Of a stretch of DNA of 11,403 nucleotides, positions 1 to 6,604 are shown piece after piece (within the stretch, counting starts at the first letter, position 1; every line of letters begins with the position of its first letter). The notes beneath the pieces are model-generated. The model worked only from the letters and a program-made list of their open reading frames with translations. It was not told the DNA's origin and ran no database searches. Both the position numbers and the translations under genes were made by a program. The DNA is from an uncultured Sutterella sp. (GTDB lineage Bacteria > Pseudomonadota > Gammaproteobacteria > Burkholderiales > Burkholderiaceae_F). Where the stretch lies: NCBI GenBank assembly GCA_905194315.1, contig CAJJRX010000046.1, positions 1-11,403 of the forward strand. The letters are read 5' to 3'.

Positions 1-33
1 TGCAGGATCCGTCCACGACACCTTCCAGTCAGA

Positions 34-77
34 AATGCTCCTTTGTCTGCCGCGGCAGCACAAGGGAGCATTTTTTT
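34..77 (+). terminator. Intrinsic terminator of a plus-strand gene left of the window
   Basis: A long hairpin pairs 34-50 with 55-72: about 17 bp, one G-U pair, one bulged C at 59 and a CGCG loop at 51-54. A run of seven T (71-77) follows on the plus strand. On the minus strand the hairpin is followed only by TTTCTGACTGG, so the plus orientation fits best, although weak bidirectional use for the minus-strand TPR gene ending at 82 is possible. No plus-strand gene in the window precedes it, so it implies a convergent gene off the left edge. Confidence 0.8.
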
Positions 78-81
78 CAGC

Positions 82-561
82 TCAGCCTTTTTCCGGCGGC
101 CTCCGGTGCAGACCCTCTCTGGCGATACGCTCCTCACGCTCGGTGTGTTCGGCAAAATATTTGAGCGCATCCTCCCAGTCCATTCCGTCGCGCTCGATTG
201 TGACTGAGCGCTCAATCGTGGCCCGCATCAGAAATTCCAGTGCCCGGTCGGCATGGCCGAGTTCCTGATTGCATTCAGCGATCCGCGAGAGCAGCAGTTC
301 ATGTCCGGGATTGTCATCGGGCATGATGCCGTAGGCTTCATCGTAGAAAACCAGTGCGGTTTCAAAGTCGCGTTTTGCATAGTGCTGCTCGGCAATCGCA
401 AGCACCAGCCACAGACCGTCCGGGTGTTCGGCAACCTCATCGTCCATGAGGTTATAGGCGATTTTCCAGGCTTCCAGCGCTTCGGCGGGACGGTCGTTTT
501 CCTGAAGAACAGTACCAAGCTGTCTGAGACGGCTCACCGCCTGCTCGAGCGTTTTTTTCAT
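82..561 (-). CDS. Tetratricopeptide (TPR) repeat protein, 159 aa
   Basis: This is a small, all-helical, soluble protein without signal peptide or membrane segment. The sequence shows TPR-type helix pairs: a first one at about residues 6-40 (motif EALEAWKIAYNL), a second at about 50-82 (AKRDFETALVFYDEAYGI) and a third at about 88-118 (GHADRALEFLMRA). The alanine/glycine and leucine spacing is typical of TPRs. The C-terminal 40 residues are charged and probably form one more helix. TPR arrays bind protein partners; no partner can be named from sequence. It is the last gene of the unit DUF3482 GTPase-exonuclease-TPR, 17 nt after the exonuclease stop, with a purine-rich GAGAGGGAAG stretch as ribosome binding site before the ATG. 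Its position suggests co-expression with those genes, but a shared function is only a guess. Confidence 0.75.
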   Translation of the reverse strand: MKKTLEQAVSRLRQLGTVLQENDRPAEALEAWKIAYNLMDDEVAEHPDGLWLVLAIAEQHYAKRDFETALVFYDEAYGIMPDDNPGHELLLSRIAECNQELGHADRALEFLMRATIERSVTIERDGMDWEDALKYFAEHTEREERIAREGLHRRPPEKG

Positions 562-578
562 GTTTCTTCCCTCTCTTC

Positions 579-1073
579 TCAGAGCACCCGGAGAGCGATC
601 TGCGCACAGGCCATGGCGTCAGCGAGTGCATGATGATGTCTGTCGAGGTCGTATCCGATATGTTTTGCGACGGTGCCGAGTTTATGGTCAGGCAGATCGC
701 GGAAGACCTGCCGTGAGGCGATAACAGTGCAGTAGAACTCGTAGTCGGGATATTCGAGTGCGTACGCGTTAAAGGAGGCTTTGAGACAGCTGCGGTCAAA
801 GGCGCTGTTATGCGCGACAAACGGGTAGTCGTGCACCAGGGGCACAATCTGCTGCCAGACCTCCGGAAAACGCGGCGCATCACAGGTGTCAGCCTGCGTG
901 AGGTGATGAATACTCGTATTGATGCGCGAATAGTAGTCGGGCGTCGGGCGGATAAGACTGTAGAACTGATTGGTGACAATGCGGTTTTCCACAACGACTA
1001 TCCCGACGCTGCATACGCTTGAGCGTGAGGAGTTTGCTGTTTCAAAGTCAATGGCAACGAAATTATTGAGCAT
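579..1073 (-). CDS. DEDDh-family 3'-5' exonuclease, 164 aa
   Basis: This is a single exonuclease domain of the DnaQ/RNase T-like DEDDh superfamily, which removes nucleotides from 3' ends with two metal ions. The motifs are visible: Exo I with D9 and E11 in AIDFETAN, Exo II with D93 in AHNSAFDRSCL, and Exo III with H147 and D152 in the HxAxxD pattern HHHALAD. All five-motif acidic positions needed for catalysis therefore appear present. The protein is only the core domain: about 164 residues, with no polymerase-binding tail like that of the DNA polymerase III epsilon subunit, so it is probably a stand-alone DNA or RNA exonuclease. The ATG lies 5 nt after the TGA of the DUF3482 gene. The bases before it (CACCCCTGATTACT) contain no Shine-Dalgarno sequence, so translation is probably coupled to the upstream gene. 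The substrate is unknown. Confidence 0.85.
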   Translation of the reverse strand: MLNNFVAIDFETANSSRSSVCSVGIVVVENRIVTNQFYSLIRPTPDYYSRINTSIHHLTQADTCDAPRFPEVWQQIVPLVHDYPFVAHNSAFDRSCLKASFNAYALEYPDYEFYCTVIASRQVFRDLPDHKLGTVAKHIGYDLDRHHHALADAMACAQIALRVL

Positions 1074-1078
1074 AGTAA

Positions 1079-2539
1079 TCAGGGGTGCCGTGCGTAGAGT
1101 TTTTCAAAGACAATGCGCAAAGCGGCATCCATTGTGCGGGTGAGCTCCCCGATACTCTCTTCAGGGTTGAGTTTTTTGAGCGCTTTCCAGTCAGCAGGAT
1201 TTTCGGCAATCGCCTCTTTGAGTGCCTCTTTCCAGAAAAGGGGGCTTTCACTTTGTTTCCATTCCCCGCGGCCGCGGCCGAAATGCGCCACGGCCATATA
1301 CAGAAGCAGGGTCTCGAGGAAAAAGCCGTCAAGTGCGTCGGCGCTCCAGGAAATTTCGATGCCTTCTTTCTGGTGATTGGCATTGTAGACGGCTGCGGCC
1401 CCAGCGCCGCCGAGGGCGCCCAGAAGCCCGCCCACCAGAGAGCCGAGCCCCATGGTGAGGCCGGCAGTACCGGCGTCAACCGCGGCACCCGCGGCCGCGC
1501 CGCCGGCGATACCGACGCCGGCGCCAATGGCAGCGGCATTTTTCGGTTCAATACCGAGACTGACCATTTCCCAGTCGGATTTCATGCGGCGCAGAATCTC
1601 GCGGTTTGTCTGACCTTCTTTGAGACGGTTGATCCGGATGAGATGCTGCGTGAGCAGACAGAGTCTGTCGGCAGCGTTGGCTGCCAGAGCGGATTGTGCC
1701 GCCTCCAGAGCAGCGCTGCGCGACTTTGAGAGACCGAGCTGTGTGGCAAACGCAAGCATATGGTCTTTGAGCGACGGAGTCGGTGCAAGCTCCCTGGCGT
1801 TGATGAGTGTGACCATGTGCTGAGCCATCGCGTCAATACTCTTTGTGTAGAGCGCCCTGCGTGCACGAATCCATGTGTCCTGCAGTGCGCTGAAGGCCGA
1901 GAGCTGCTCTTCGGGCAGTGCACGGCCGATGGCCTCAAAGAGTGCCACCTCCTGCACCCAGCACCGCGCAAAGGCATCCATCGGGAGCACTTCTTTCACA
2001 AAAGGATACTCCGAGAGCGAATCGCGCCAGGCTTTGAGCTGTTTTTCCTCCTCGGCGGGCGGCTGAGGCTGTCCCATCTGGTTGAGCAGTACAATCACCG
2101 GTTTTCCGATCCAGGAGAGAATCTGCATTTCCGCCGGAATGTAGTTTCCCGGGTGGGGCAGCTCTGCAGCATTGACCAGATAGAGCACCAGTGTGGAGGT
2201 GTCACGGATATGGGTAATGGCTTTCTGGTCAAGCCAGAAGGATTTGTTGGTAAGGCGGTCCCAGACTTCGGAGAGAAACCAGCCGATCGGATTGCTGCGC
2301 TGGGAAAGACGCTTGGAAAGCGCCACGGAATTACCGAATCCCGGGGTGTCCCAGAGCATCAGTGCGCAGCCCGAGGGATCGCGGGCGAGCACATGAGCAT
2401 CAGTCTCTTCGGTGACGTGCGCGCGGTCGGCCACTTCACCGATATCCTGCATCAGTAAGGTGCGGGCCAATGTCGTTTTGCCGATATTGGTGTGGCTCAC
2501 CAGACTGAGGTTGATATTGAAGTGGTCTGTCTGCTGCAT
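1079..2539 (-). CDS. GTPase with C-terminal DUF3482 domain, 486 aa
   Basis: The N-terminal half (about residues 8-210) is a TRAFAC-type GTPase domain. Visible motifs are a P-loop SHTNIGKTT (15-23, K21 and T22), a switch II box DTPGFG (64-69) and, as the probable G4 box, NQMG (153-156) after the strand KPVIVLL. Two boxes are non-canonical: Ser15 replaces the first P-loop glycine, and NQMG replaces NKxD. The C-terminal part matches the DUF3482 arrangement: a helical region and then a glycine/alanine-rich hydrophobic segment (about 335-386) resembling a glycine zipper, which may insert in membrane. This family is usually encoded next to a DUF2868 membrane protein, as here, with 139 nt between the two genes. 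The start is supported by AAGGA 6 nt before the ATG. It is the first gene of a unit with the exonuclease and TPR genes. The cellular role is not known. Confidence 0.85.
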   Translation of the reverse strand: MQQTDHFNINLSLVSHTNIGKTTLARTLLMQDIGEVADRAHVTEETDAHVLARDPSGCALMLWDTPGFGNSVALSKRLSQRSNPIGWFLSEVWDRLTNKSFWLDQKAITHIRDTSTLVLYLVNAAELPHPGNYIPAEMQILSWIGKPVIVLLNQMGQPQPPAEEEKQLKAWRDSLSEYPFVKEVLPMDAFARCWVQEVALFEAIGRALPEEQLSAFSALQDTWIRARRALYTKSIDAMAQHMVTLINARELAPTPSLKDHMLAFATQLGLSKSRSAALEAAQSALAANAADRLCLLTQHLIRINRLKEGQTNREILRRMKSDWEMVSLGIEPKNAAAIGAGVGIAGGAAAGAAVDAGTAGLTMGLGSLVGGLLGALGGAGAAAVYNANHQKEGIEISWSADALDGFFLETLLLYMAVAHFGRGRGEWKQSESPLFWKEALKEAIAENPADWKALKKLNPEESIGELTRTMDAALRIVFEKLYARHP

Positions 2540-2555
2540 ACGGATTCCTTATCAT

Positions 2556-2569
2556 GGTGCTTTCGCACC
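2556..2569 (-). other. Short GAAA-tetraloop hairpin in the leader of the DUF3482 gene
   Basis: On the minus strand GGTGC-GAAA-GCACC forms a 5-bp G/C-rich stem closed by a GNRA-type tetraloop. It ends about 16 nt before the DUF3482 start codon and just upstream of its AAGGA ribosome binding site. It could affect translation or stability of the leader; its small size makes it weak evidence alone. Confidence 0.35.
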
Positions 2570-2583
2570 GGGCTTATCTTTCT

Positions 2584-2592
2584 ATTATGGCA
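2584..2592 (-). promoter_or_regulatory. Candidate extended -10 promoter for DUF3482-exonuclease-TPR
   Basis: The minus strand reads TGCCATAAT: an extended -10 (TGn) followed by CATAAT, five of six matches to TATAAT. It lies about 45 nt upstream of the DUF3482 start and downstream of the terminator that ends the DUF2868 transcript, where a new promoter would be needed. No good -35 hexamer sits at the usual spacing, as can be the case for extended -10 promoters. Confidence 0.35.
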
Positions 2593-2633
2593 AATTCACA
2601 GACCGGCGGCGTACAAAAGACTGTTAGCGGAGG

Positions 2634-2668
2634 AAAGAAAACTCCCGGCCGCCCGAAGGCGCCGGGAG
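2634..2668 (-). terminator. Intrinsic terminator after the DUF2868 gene
   Basis: On the minus strand CTCCCGGC pairs with GCCGGGAG (2661-2668 with 2642-2649). A further GCC/GGC inner stem closes on a TTCG tetraloop, with one bulged base. The tract TTTTCTTT (2641 down to 2634) follows. It begins 10 nt after the DUF2868 stop codon, so it ends the thiM-thiE-DUF2868 transcript and separates it from the DUF3482 unit. Confidence 0.85.
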
Positions 2669-2678
2669 ACGTAAGCGG

Positions 2679-4157
2679 TCAGGTGCCGGAGGCCTCTGAC
2701 GGAGTGTTCTGAAGGAGGGCCTCTCCGAGCGCCTCACCGGTGAGCGACTCACTGATGAAAATCGTGCGGCCGTGATGCTCGCTGATAAACTGCTCCCAGA
2801 GCGCAAGCCGTCCGCCGCGTTTGGTTTCATCATCACCAAAGCGCGCATCAAATTCCGCAAAGTCAACGCCTACCGGGAACCCGGCAGGCATGCGTTCTGC
2901 CAGGCGGTCCAGCCAGATTCCGTGCACGTCACTTTCCGGGGTATGGATCGCATTAAAAACAGGAATCACCCGTGCGCGCTGTGCCCATTCATCGAGCAGT
3001 GACTGATCCTCGGTATCCCAGAAATGCACACTGCTCACTTCCCGGCTCAGTCCGAGCGGCAGATTATCCCTGAGCTGCCAGCGGCTCTCCGGGGTGATCA
3101 GCGAGGCGTCCACCATGAAGTGGGTGGCGCGCTTCTGATTAAGAACGGAAAAAATTGACCGGTAGTACGGATCACTCAGATCGAGGCGCACCGTGCGTTC
3201 ACCGAGTCTGAGCGTGAAACTCTCCCAGACAATGAGTACCAGACGGGGCAGAAGAACCCACCAGAACACGGTCTGAATCAGACGCCAGAGCCAGGGGGCA
3301 GCACTTTCGCCCGCTGCGGGGACTGCGCCTGCCACCCATTCGAGTGCCGCCACAGCGCTCTCATCAGGCAGCGGTGCCGTCCCGGGGAGCGCCCAGGGGA
3401 TGAGTCCGTAAAAAATATGAATCACCGGCGTGACGATATCTGCACGGCCGGAAAACCAGGTGCTTTCCCAGCCGACCACATAAGCGGTACCGATGCCGCG
3501 AATGGCAATGCTGGTGAGAATACCGACCGCAAAGGCAAGCGCTGCGATATGGCAGGCGCGGCGGATGCGGTGTTTGAGCCCGTCTGCGCGCAGGGGTAGC
3601 CATGCTTTGAAAAATGCGCGGTTCACGGCCCGTCCCGGCATTCTGGCTGCACCGAGCCAGTGGGTGAGTTTGAGGAACCCTTTCTGCAGCGGGAGTTCAA
3701 ACCGGATGCCAAGCGTCGAGAGCACCCCCTGAATGAGGAGCAGAACATAGACGGCGGCATTCCAGACAATGAGACCGAGCAGGGGCGGCGCAAGCAGGTT
3801 GATACGGCTCCCTGTGGAGGAGAGTCTGTCGCTGAAGGCGCCTGCAAGGTAGCCGGCAATGGCGAGCGCAAAAACAAAAAGAAGCAGTGTTTTGCCGAGC
3901 CAGTCGCGGTTAAGCGCCACATCCACGGCGTGTGTATCTTTGACCTTGAAGCGGGTGAGCAGCAGTTTCGTCCGGGCGAGCAGCCACGCAGCCGGTGAGG
4001 CTTTGTCACCGGCGAGCTGACGGGCATCCGCGCCGGCCTGATCGCTCATGGCGGCGTTCCAGTCCTGCGGGGGAACATCGCATTCGAGGGTGCGCACCAG
4101 TATGACCCGGGCGGCGTCCTCACGCGAAAGTTTCAGTGTTTCTTTTTTCGCAGACAT
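2679..4157 (-). CDS. DUF2868 family multi-pass membrane protein, 492 aa
   Basis: This is an inner-membrane protein of unknown function. Hydrophobic segments are visible at about residues 88-107, 120-144, 203-222, 242-257 and 293-312. They are flanked by a charged N-terminal cytoplasmic-looking region (1-85) and a soluble C-terminal region of about 180 residues. The C-terminal region contains alternating hydrophobic strands (VHFWDTEDQ near 377-385, VIPVFNAIH near 398-405, RTIFISESL near 464-472), suggestive of an alpha/beta fold. I recognise the protein by its overall pattern and by the adjacent DUF3482 GTPase, its usual partner in Burkholderiales and Pseudomonas relatives. The two may form a membrane-associated GTPase system, which is inference. 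The ATG is 5 nt after the thiE stop. A GGAAGGA sequence lies within the end of thiE, 12 nt upstream, so it is co-transcribed with the thiamine genes, an unexpected link. Confidence 0.8.
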   Translation of the reverse strand: MSAKKETLKLSREDAARVILVRTLECDVPPQDWNAAMSDQAGADARQLAGDKASPAAWLLARTKLLLTRFKVKDTHAVDVALNRDWLGKTLLLFVFALAIAGYLAGAFSDRLSSTGSRINLLAPPLLGLIVWNAAVYVLLLIQGVLSTLGIRFELPLQKGFLKLTHWLGAARMPGRAVNRAFFKAWLPLRADGLKHRIRRACHIAALAFAVGILTSIAIRGIGTAYVVGWESTWFSGRADIVTPVIHIFYGLIPWALPGTAPLPDESAVAALEWVAGAVPAAGESAAPWLWRLIQTVFWWVLLPRLVLIVWESFTLRLGERTVRLDLSDPYYRSIFSVLNQKRATHFMVDASLITPESRWQLRDNLPLGLSREVSSVHFWDTEDQSLLDEWAQRARVIPVFNAIHTPESDVHGIWLDRLAERMPAGFPVGVDFAEFDARFGDDETKRGGRLALWEQFISEHHGRTIFISESLTGEALGEALLQNTPSEASGT

Positions 4158-4162
4158 AGTTC

Positions 4163-4792
4163 TCAGGATTCCTTCCAGATTCGGATCAGCTCACGGGTTG
4201 CCTCGAAAGGAGAGGGCTGTCCGCAGATCGCAGAGACAACAGCAAATCCCTGTGCCCCGGCGGCTTTAACCGCAGGCAGTCTTTCGGCACTGATGCCGCC
4301 GATTGTGACATGAGGACAGGGCGCCATGGCAGACAGTGCCCTGAGTCCTTCAGGTCCGAGAGCGGGATCCGCATCGGGTTTGGTGGCCGTCGCCCAGACG
4401 GGACCGATTCCGATGTAGTCAACAATATCAGGGTCAGCCTGACGGCACTGTTCGGGTGTGGAAACGGACAGCCCCAGAATCGCCTCGTCGCCGAGCAGAC
4501 GGCGTGTGTCCTCAACAGGCAGATCCTTCTGCCCGACATGCACCCCCTGTGCGCCGACGGCCAGTGCAACGTCAACATGGTCGTTGATGATCAGCGGAAC
4601 GCTGTACGGTCTGAGCACTTCAAGCAGAGCGCGGGCGCATTCGGCAAAGCGGCGTTTTTTCCAGTCAGGTGCGCGCAGCTGAACGACGGTGATGCCGGCG
4701 GCTGCGGCCTGGCGGGCAGTTTCGACCATGCCGAGCGGTTCGCACAGAACCGGATCAAGTACGAGGTAGGCGGTGAGATCAATTGCTCGCAT
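4163..4792 (-). CDS. thiE: Thiamine phosphate synthase ThiE, 209 aa
   Basis: ThiE joins hydroxymethylpyrimidine diphosphate to hydroxyethylthiazole phosphate to give thiamine phosphate, in the cytoplasm. The single TIM-barrel domain shows the family landmarks: VVQLRAP (36-42), LIINDHVDVAL (67-77) with N70 and D71, GVHVGQKD (83-90) with D90, LGLSVST (107-112), YIGIGPVWATATK (126-138), TIGGIS (163-168) and FAVVSAI (183-189). The lysine of the QxRxK box is a proline here; I recall QLRDP-type ThiE enzymes in other proteobacteria, so this looks like a subclass rather than damage. I chose the start at 4792, not the longer in-frame ATG at 4957. It gives the usual 200-210 aa length and a GGAGG sequence 8 nt upstream. 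It overlaps the end of thiM by 14 nt, which indicates translational coupling. Confidence 0.93.
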   Translation of the reverse strand: MRAIDLTAYLVLDPVLCEPLGMVETARQAAAAGITVVQLRAPDWKKRRFAECARALLEVLRPYSVPLIINDHVDVALAVGAQGVHVGQKDLPVEDTRRLLGDEAILGLSVSTPEQCRQADPDIVDYIGIGPVWATATKPDADPALGPEGLRALSAMAPCPHVTIGGISAERLPAVKAAGAQGFAVVSAICGQPSPFEATRELIRIWKES

Positions 4793-5591
4793 GCATAGAT
4801 CCTCCAAGAACCATGTTTTCGGGCTGGAGCTGATACAGGCCGTCGATGTAGCTGGCATGGTAGGTACCGGGCCCGCGCGAACTGATGCTTGCAAACTGAG
4901 CAGCGGCCTTCGAGAGGAAGCATGCCGAGGCGACGGCTTCAATATTTCTGCCCACACTCAGGAAGGCGGCAACGAGCGCCGAGAGCGAACAGCCGGTGCC
5001 GACCACAAGGGTGGTCATCACATCACCGCCCTGCACGGCAAGTGTTTCGGTGCCGTTGGTGACGTAGTCTGTTTCCCCGGTCACGCACACAATGGTGCTG
5101 TACTGACGGGCCATGCGGATGGCAACCTCGAGGGCGCTGTCGCTGCTGTCGAGACTGTCCACACCTTTACCGCCTGCAGAGGCGCCCATAATGGCCATAA
5201 TTTCGCTGGCATTGCCGCGAACGCAGGTGGGCTTGAGTGCAAGAAAACGCTGAATCATCTCGTCGCGCCAGGGAATCACACCGGCGGCAACCGGATCAAG
5301 AACCCAGGGGACATCAGCCCCGGAGGCGGTTTTTGCCGCAAGCAGCATTGTGCCGGTGCGCTCGGTGGTGAGTGTGCCGGTATTGATGAGCAGTGCAGAG
5401 GCGATTTTTGTGAAGTGCTCCACCTCCTCACGGGCGACCACCATTGCGGGGGAGGCTCCCGCAGCAAGCAGAACGTTGGCAGTGATTTCCTGCACCACTT
5501 CATTGGTGAGGCAGTGGACAAGCGGACGCTGCTCGCGCATGAGCTTCAGATGCTGGGCTGCGGTAACCGGGGAAATCATATTAACTGTCAT
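4779..5591 (-). CDS. thiM: Hydroxyethylthiazole kinase ThiM, 270 aa
   Basis: ThiM phosphorylates 5-(2-hydroxyethyl)-4-methylthiazole with ATP, the salvage entry to the thiazole half of thiamine. ThiE then uses its product. The ribokinase-like fold shows the ThiM signatures: PLVHCLTNEV (23-32), WVLDPVAAG (96-104), RGNASEI (125-131), and the catalytic anion-hole loop VGTGCSLSAL (197-206) with Cys201. The C-terminal GPGTYHASYIDGL (240-252) is typical too. The length matches the family (about 260-270 aa). The start at 5591 is preferred over an ATG at 5624 because GGAG sits 6 nt before it; an in-frame ATG at 5579 is also possible. It heads the thiM-thiE-DUF2868 unit. No ThiD or de novo thiazole gene is nearby, so this locus covers salvage and final coupling only. 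Confidence 0.95.
   Translation of the reverse strand: MTVNMISPVTAAQHLKLMREQRPLVHCLTNEVVQEITANVLLAAGASPAMVVAREEVEHFTKIASALLINTGTLTTERTGTMLLAAKTASGADVPWVLDPVAAGVIPWRDEMIQRFLALKPTCVRGNASEIMAIMGASAGGKGVDSLDSSDSALEVAIRMARQYSTIVCVTGETDYVTNGTETLAVQGGDVMTTLVVGTGCSLSALVAAFLSVGRNIEAVASACFLSKAAAQFASISSRGPGTYHASYIDGLYQLQPENMVLGGSMHASN
4802..4806 (-). promoter_or_regulatory. Ribosome binding site that fixes the thiE start
   Basis: GGAGG on the minus strand lies inside the 3' end of thiM, 9 nt (ATCTATGCA read to the codon) from the thiE ATG region at 4790-4792. It supports the start at 4792 over the in-frame ATG at 4957, which would produce an atypical 55-residue extension. The nearby ATG at 4796 belongs to the thiM frame. 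Confidence 0.75.
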
Positions 5592-5607
5592 ACGTGTCTC
5601 CGAAGCT

Positions 5608-5625
5608 GGTGCCGCCACGGGCACC
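5608..5625 (-). other. Hairpin in the short thiM leader
   Basis: GGTGCC and GGCACC form a 6-bp stem around CGTGGC, ending about 10 nt before the GGAG ribosome binding site of thiM. It has no T-run and is not a terminator. No TPP riboswitch motif (CTGAGA, or the ACCTGATCTGGATAATGCC type) is present between 5592 and 5760. The hairpin could modulate translation or be incidental. Confidence 0.35.
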
Positions 5626-5633
5626 GGCCGTCA

Positions 5634-5661
5634 ATATTATGTGTGTCATCGTTTCCGTCAG
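5634..5661 (-). promoter_or_regulatory. Candidate sigma70 promoter for thiM-thiE-DUF2868
   Basis: On the minus strand CTGACG (5661-5656, four of six to TTGACA) and TAATAT (5639-5634, four of six to TATAAT) are 16 nt apart. Transcription would start near 5627 and give a leader of roughly 36 nt, too short for a classic TPP riboswitch. The prediction is by eye. Confidence 0.35.
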
Positions 5662-5704
5662 CCGGCCGCCTTTGTAGCAAAAGGTTCCTGCTGGCACGGA
5701 TAGC

Positions 5705-5785
5705 ATGTCGAAAAGGAGTGTTTGTGGCATCATACCGACTTTACTGCGGCAAAATCCTTTTTTTTACAGAGTATCGTTATGTTAA
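5705..5785 (+). CDS. Possible 26-codon leader ORF overlapping the lgt start
   Basis: An ATG at 5705 opens a 26-residue reading frame ending in TAA at 5783-5785. The end overlaps the lgt ATG as ATGTTAA, a geometry typical of translational coupling. Its own ribosome binding site is poor (GGA a few nt before). The peptide begins MSKRSVCGII, is basic and hydrophobic, and resembles nothing I know. A second small frame (GTG at 5724 to TGA at 5801) has a much better Shine-Dalgarno sequence. Neither is proven; one or both may be chance. Confidence 0.2.
   Translation: MSKRSVCGIIPTLLRQNPFFYRVSLC
5713..5726 (+). promoter_or_regulatory. Strong Shine-Dalgarno sequence 60 nt upstream of lgt
   Basis: AAGGAG (5713-5718) is 5 nt from a GTG (5724). 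That GTG opens a 25-codon frame ending at 5801, inside lgt. A TTG at 5722 is in frame with lgt and would add 19 residues (MWHHTDFTAAKSFFLQSIV) to Lgt. The lgt ATG at 5779 has only a weak AGAG upstream. So this ribosome binding site either serves a leader peptide coupled to lgt, serves an extended Lgt start, or is fortuitous. Confidence 0.35.
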
Positions 5786-6567
5786 TCCATCCGGAGTTTG
5801 ACCCTGTAGCGCTTTCTGTCGGTCCTGTCGCCATCCGCTGGTACGGGCTGATGTATCTGCTCGGTTTCCTGTGTTTCTGGCTGCTCGGACGCGTCAGAGC
5901 ACGCGAGCAGTGGCGCGGCATCACAGAGGATGATCTGGACAATATGCTGTTTTATGGTGTGTTCGGGGTTGTTCTCGGCGGGCGTATCGGGTACTGCCTC
6001 TTTTACCAGCCGGAATACTACCTCAGTCACCCCTCGGAAATTTTAATGCTCTGGCACGGCGGTATGAGTGCCCATGGCGGGCTTCTTGGCGTTATTGTCG
6101 TGATGGTGCTCTATGCGCGCATGAAAAAACTCTCTTTCTGGAGCGTGGCAGACTTTGTGGCGCCGCTCGTTCCGCTGGGACTGTTTTTCGGGCGAATCGG
6201 CAACTTTATCAACGGGGAGCTCTGGGGGCGTCCCGCCGATCCTCAGCTGCCCTGGGCGATGGTGTTTCCGCAGGCCCAGGACGGCGGTATTGCCCGTCAT
6301 CCTTCCCAGCTCTATGAGGCGGGACTGGAGGGGCTTGCGCTTTTTGCCTTCCTCTGGTTTGTCTCCCGGCGTGAACAGACGCCAGGAAAAGTGGCCGGCG
6401 GCTTCTGTCTGGGTTACGGTCTGGCGCGCTTTACTGTTGAATTTTTCCGTGAACCTGATGCCTTTCTCGGACTCCAGGCATTGGGACTCTCGCGCGGTCA
6501 GTGGCTGACAATTCCGCTGATTCTGATCGGGTTGTATTTCTTTTTCCGGAAGAAACCACAACTCTAA
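5779..6567 (+). CDS. lgt: Prolipoprotein diacylglyceryl transferase Lgt, 262 aa
   Basis: Lgt transfers the diacylglyceryl group of phosphatidylglycerol to the lipobox cysteine of prolipoproteins, the first step of lipoprotein maturation at the inner membrane. About seven hydrophobic segments are visible. Signature elements include Y22 in IRWYGLMYLLGF, the HGG motif with H99 in MSAHGGLLG, the Lgt signature GRIGNFINGELWGR (138-151) with R139, N142 and G150, HPSQLYEAGLEG (174-185), and R217 in ARFTVEFFREPD, which correspond to the essential E. coli residues. The length is slightly shorter than E. coli Lgt. The ATG at 5779 gives the normal N-terminus beginning with an Ile-His-Pro-x-hydrophobic stretch, so I prefer it over the upstream TTG. 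The gene diverges from thiM and stands alone, ending at a strong terminator. Confidence 0.97.
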   Translation: MLIHPEFDPVALSVGPVAIRWYGLMYLLGFLCFWLLGRVRAREQWRGITEDDLDNMLFYGVFGVVLGGRIGYCLFYQPEYYLSHPSEILMLWHGGMSAHGGLLGVIVVMVLYARMKKLSFWSVADFVAPLVPLGLFFGRIGNFINGELWGRPADPQLPWAMVFPQAQDGGIARHPSQLYEAGLEGLALFAFLWFVSRREQTPGKVAGGFCLGYGLARFTVEFFREPDAFLGLQALGLSRGQWLTIPLILIGLYFFFRKKPQL

Positions 6568-6604
6568 AGCATCGCTTAAAAATTCGTCTGATTCGGATAC
6601 AAGT

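Noticed and set aside
1760..2458. Open frame of 232 codons on the plus strand inside the DUF3482 gene
   Set aside because: It is fully covered by the GTPase gene, whose motifs are clear. There is no ribosome binding site or recognisable domain.
4667..4680. Loss of the ThiE QxRxK lysine (QLRAP here) as a sign of an inactive enzyme
   Set aside because: All other ThiE motifs are intact, and I recall proteobacterial ThiE enzymes with QLRDP. It is better read as a subclass feature.
4773..5801. Long open frame on the plus strand (342 codons) opposite thiM
   Set aside because: It is antisense to a well-recognised ThiM along nearly its whole length. Its composition (rich in Gly, His, Cys) is what a shadow frame gives in G+C-rich DNA, and it matches no family I know.
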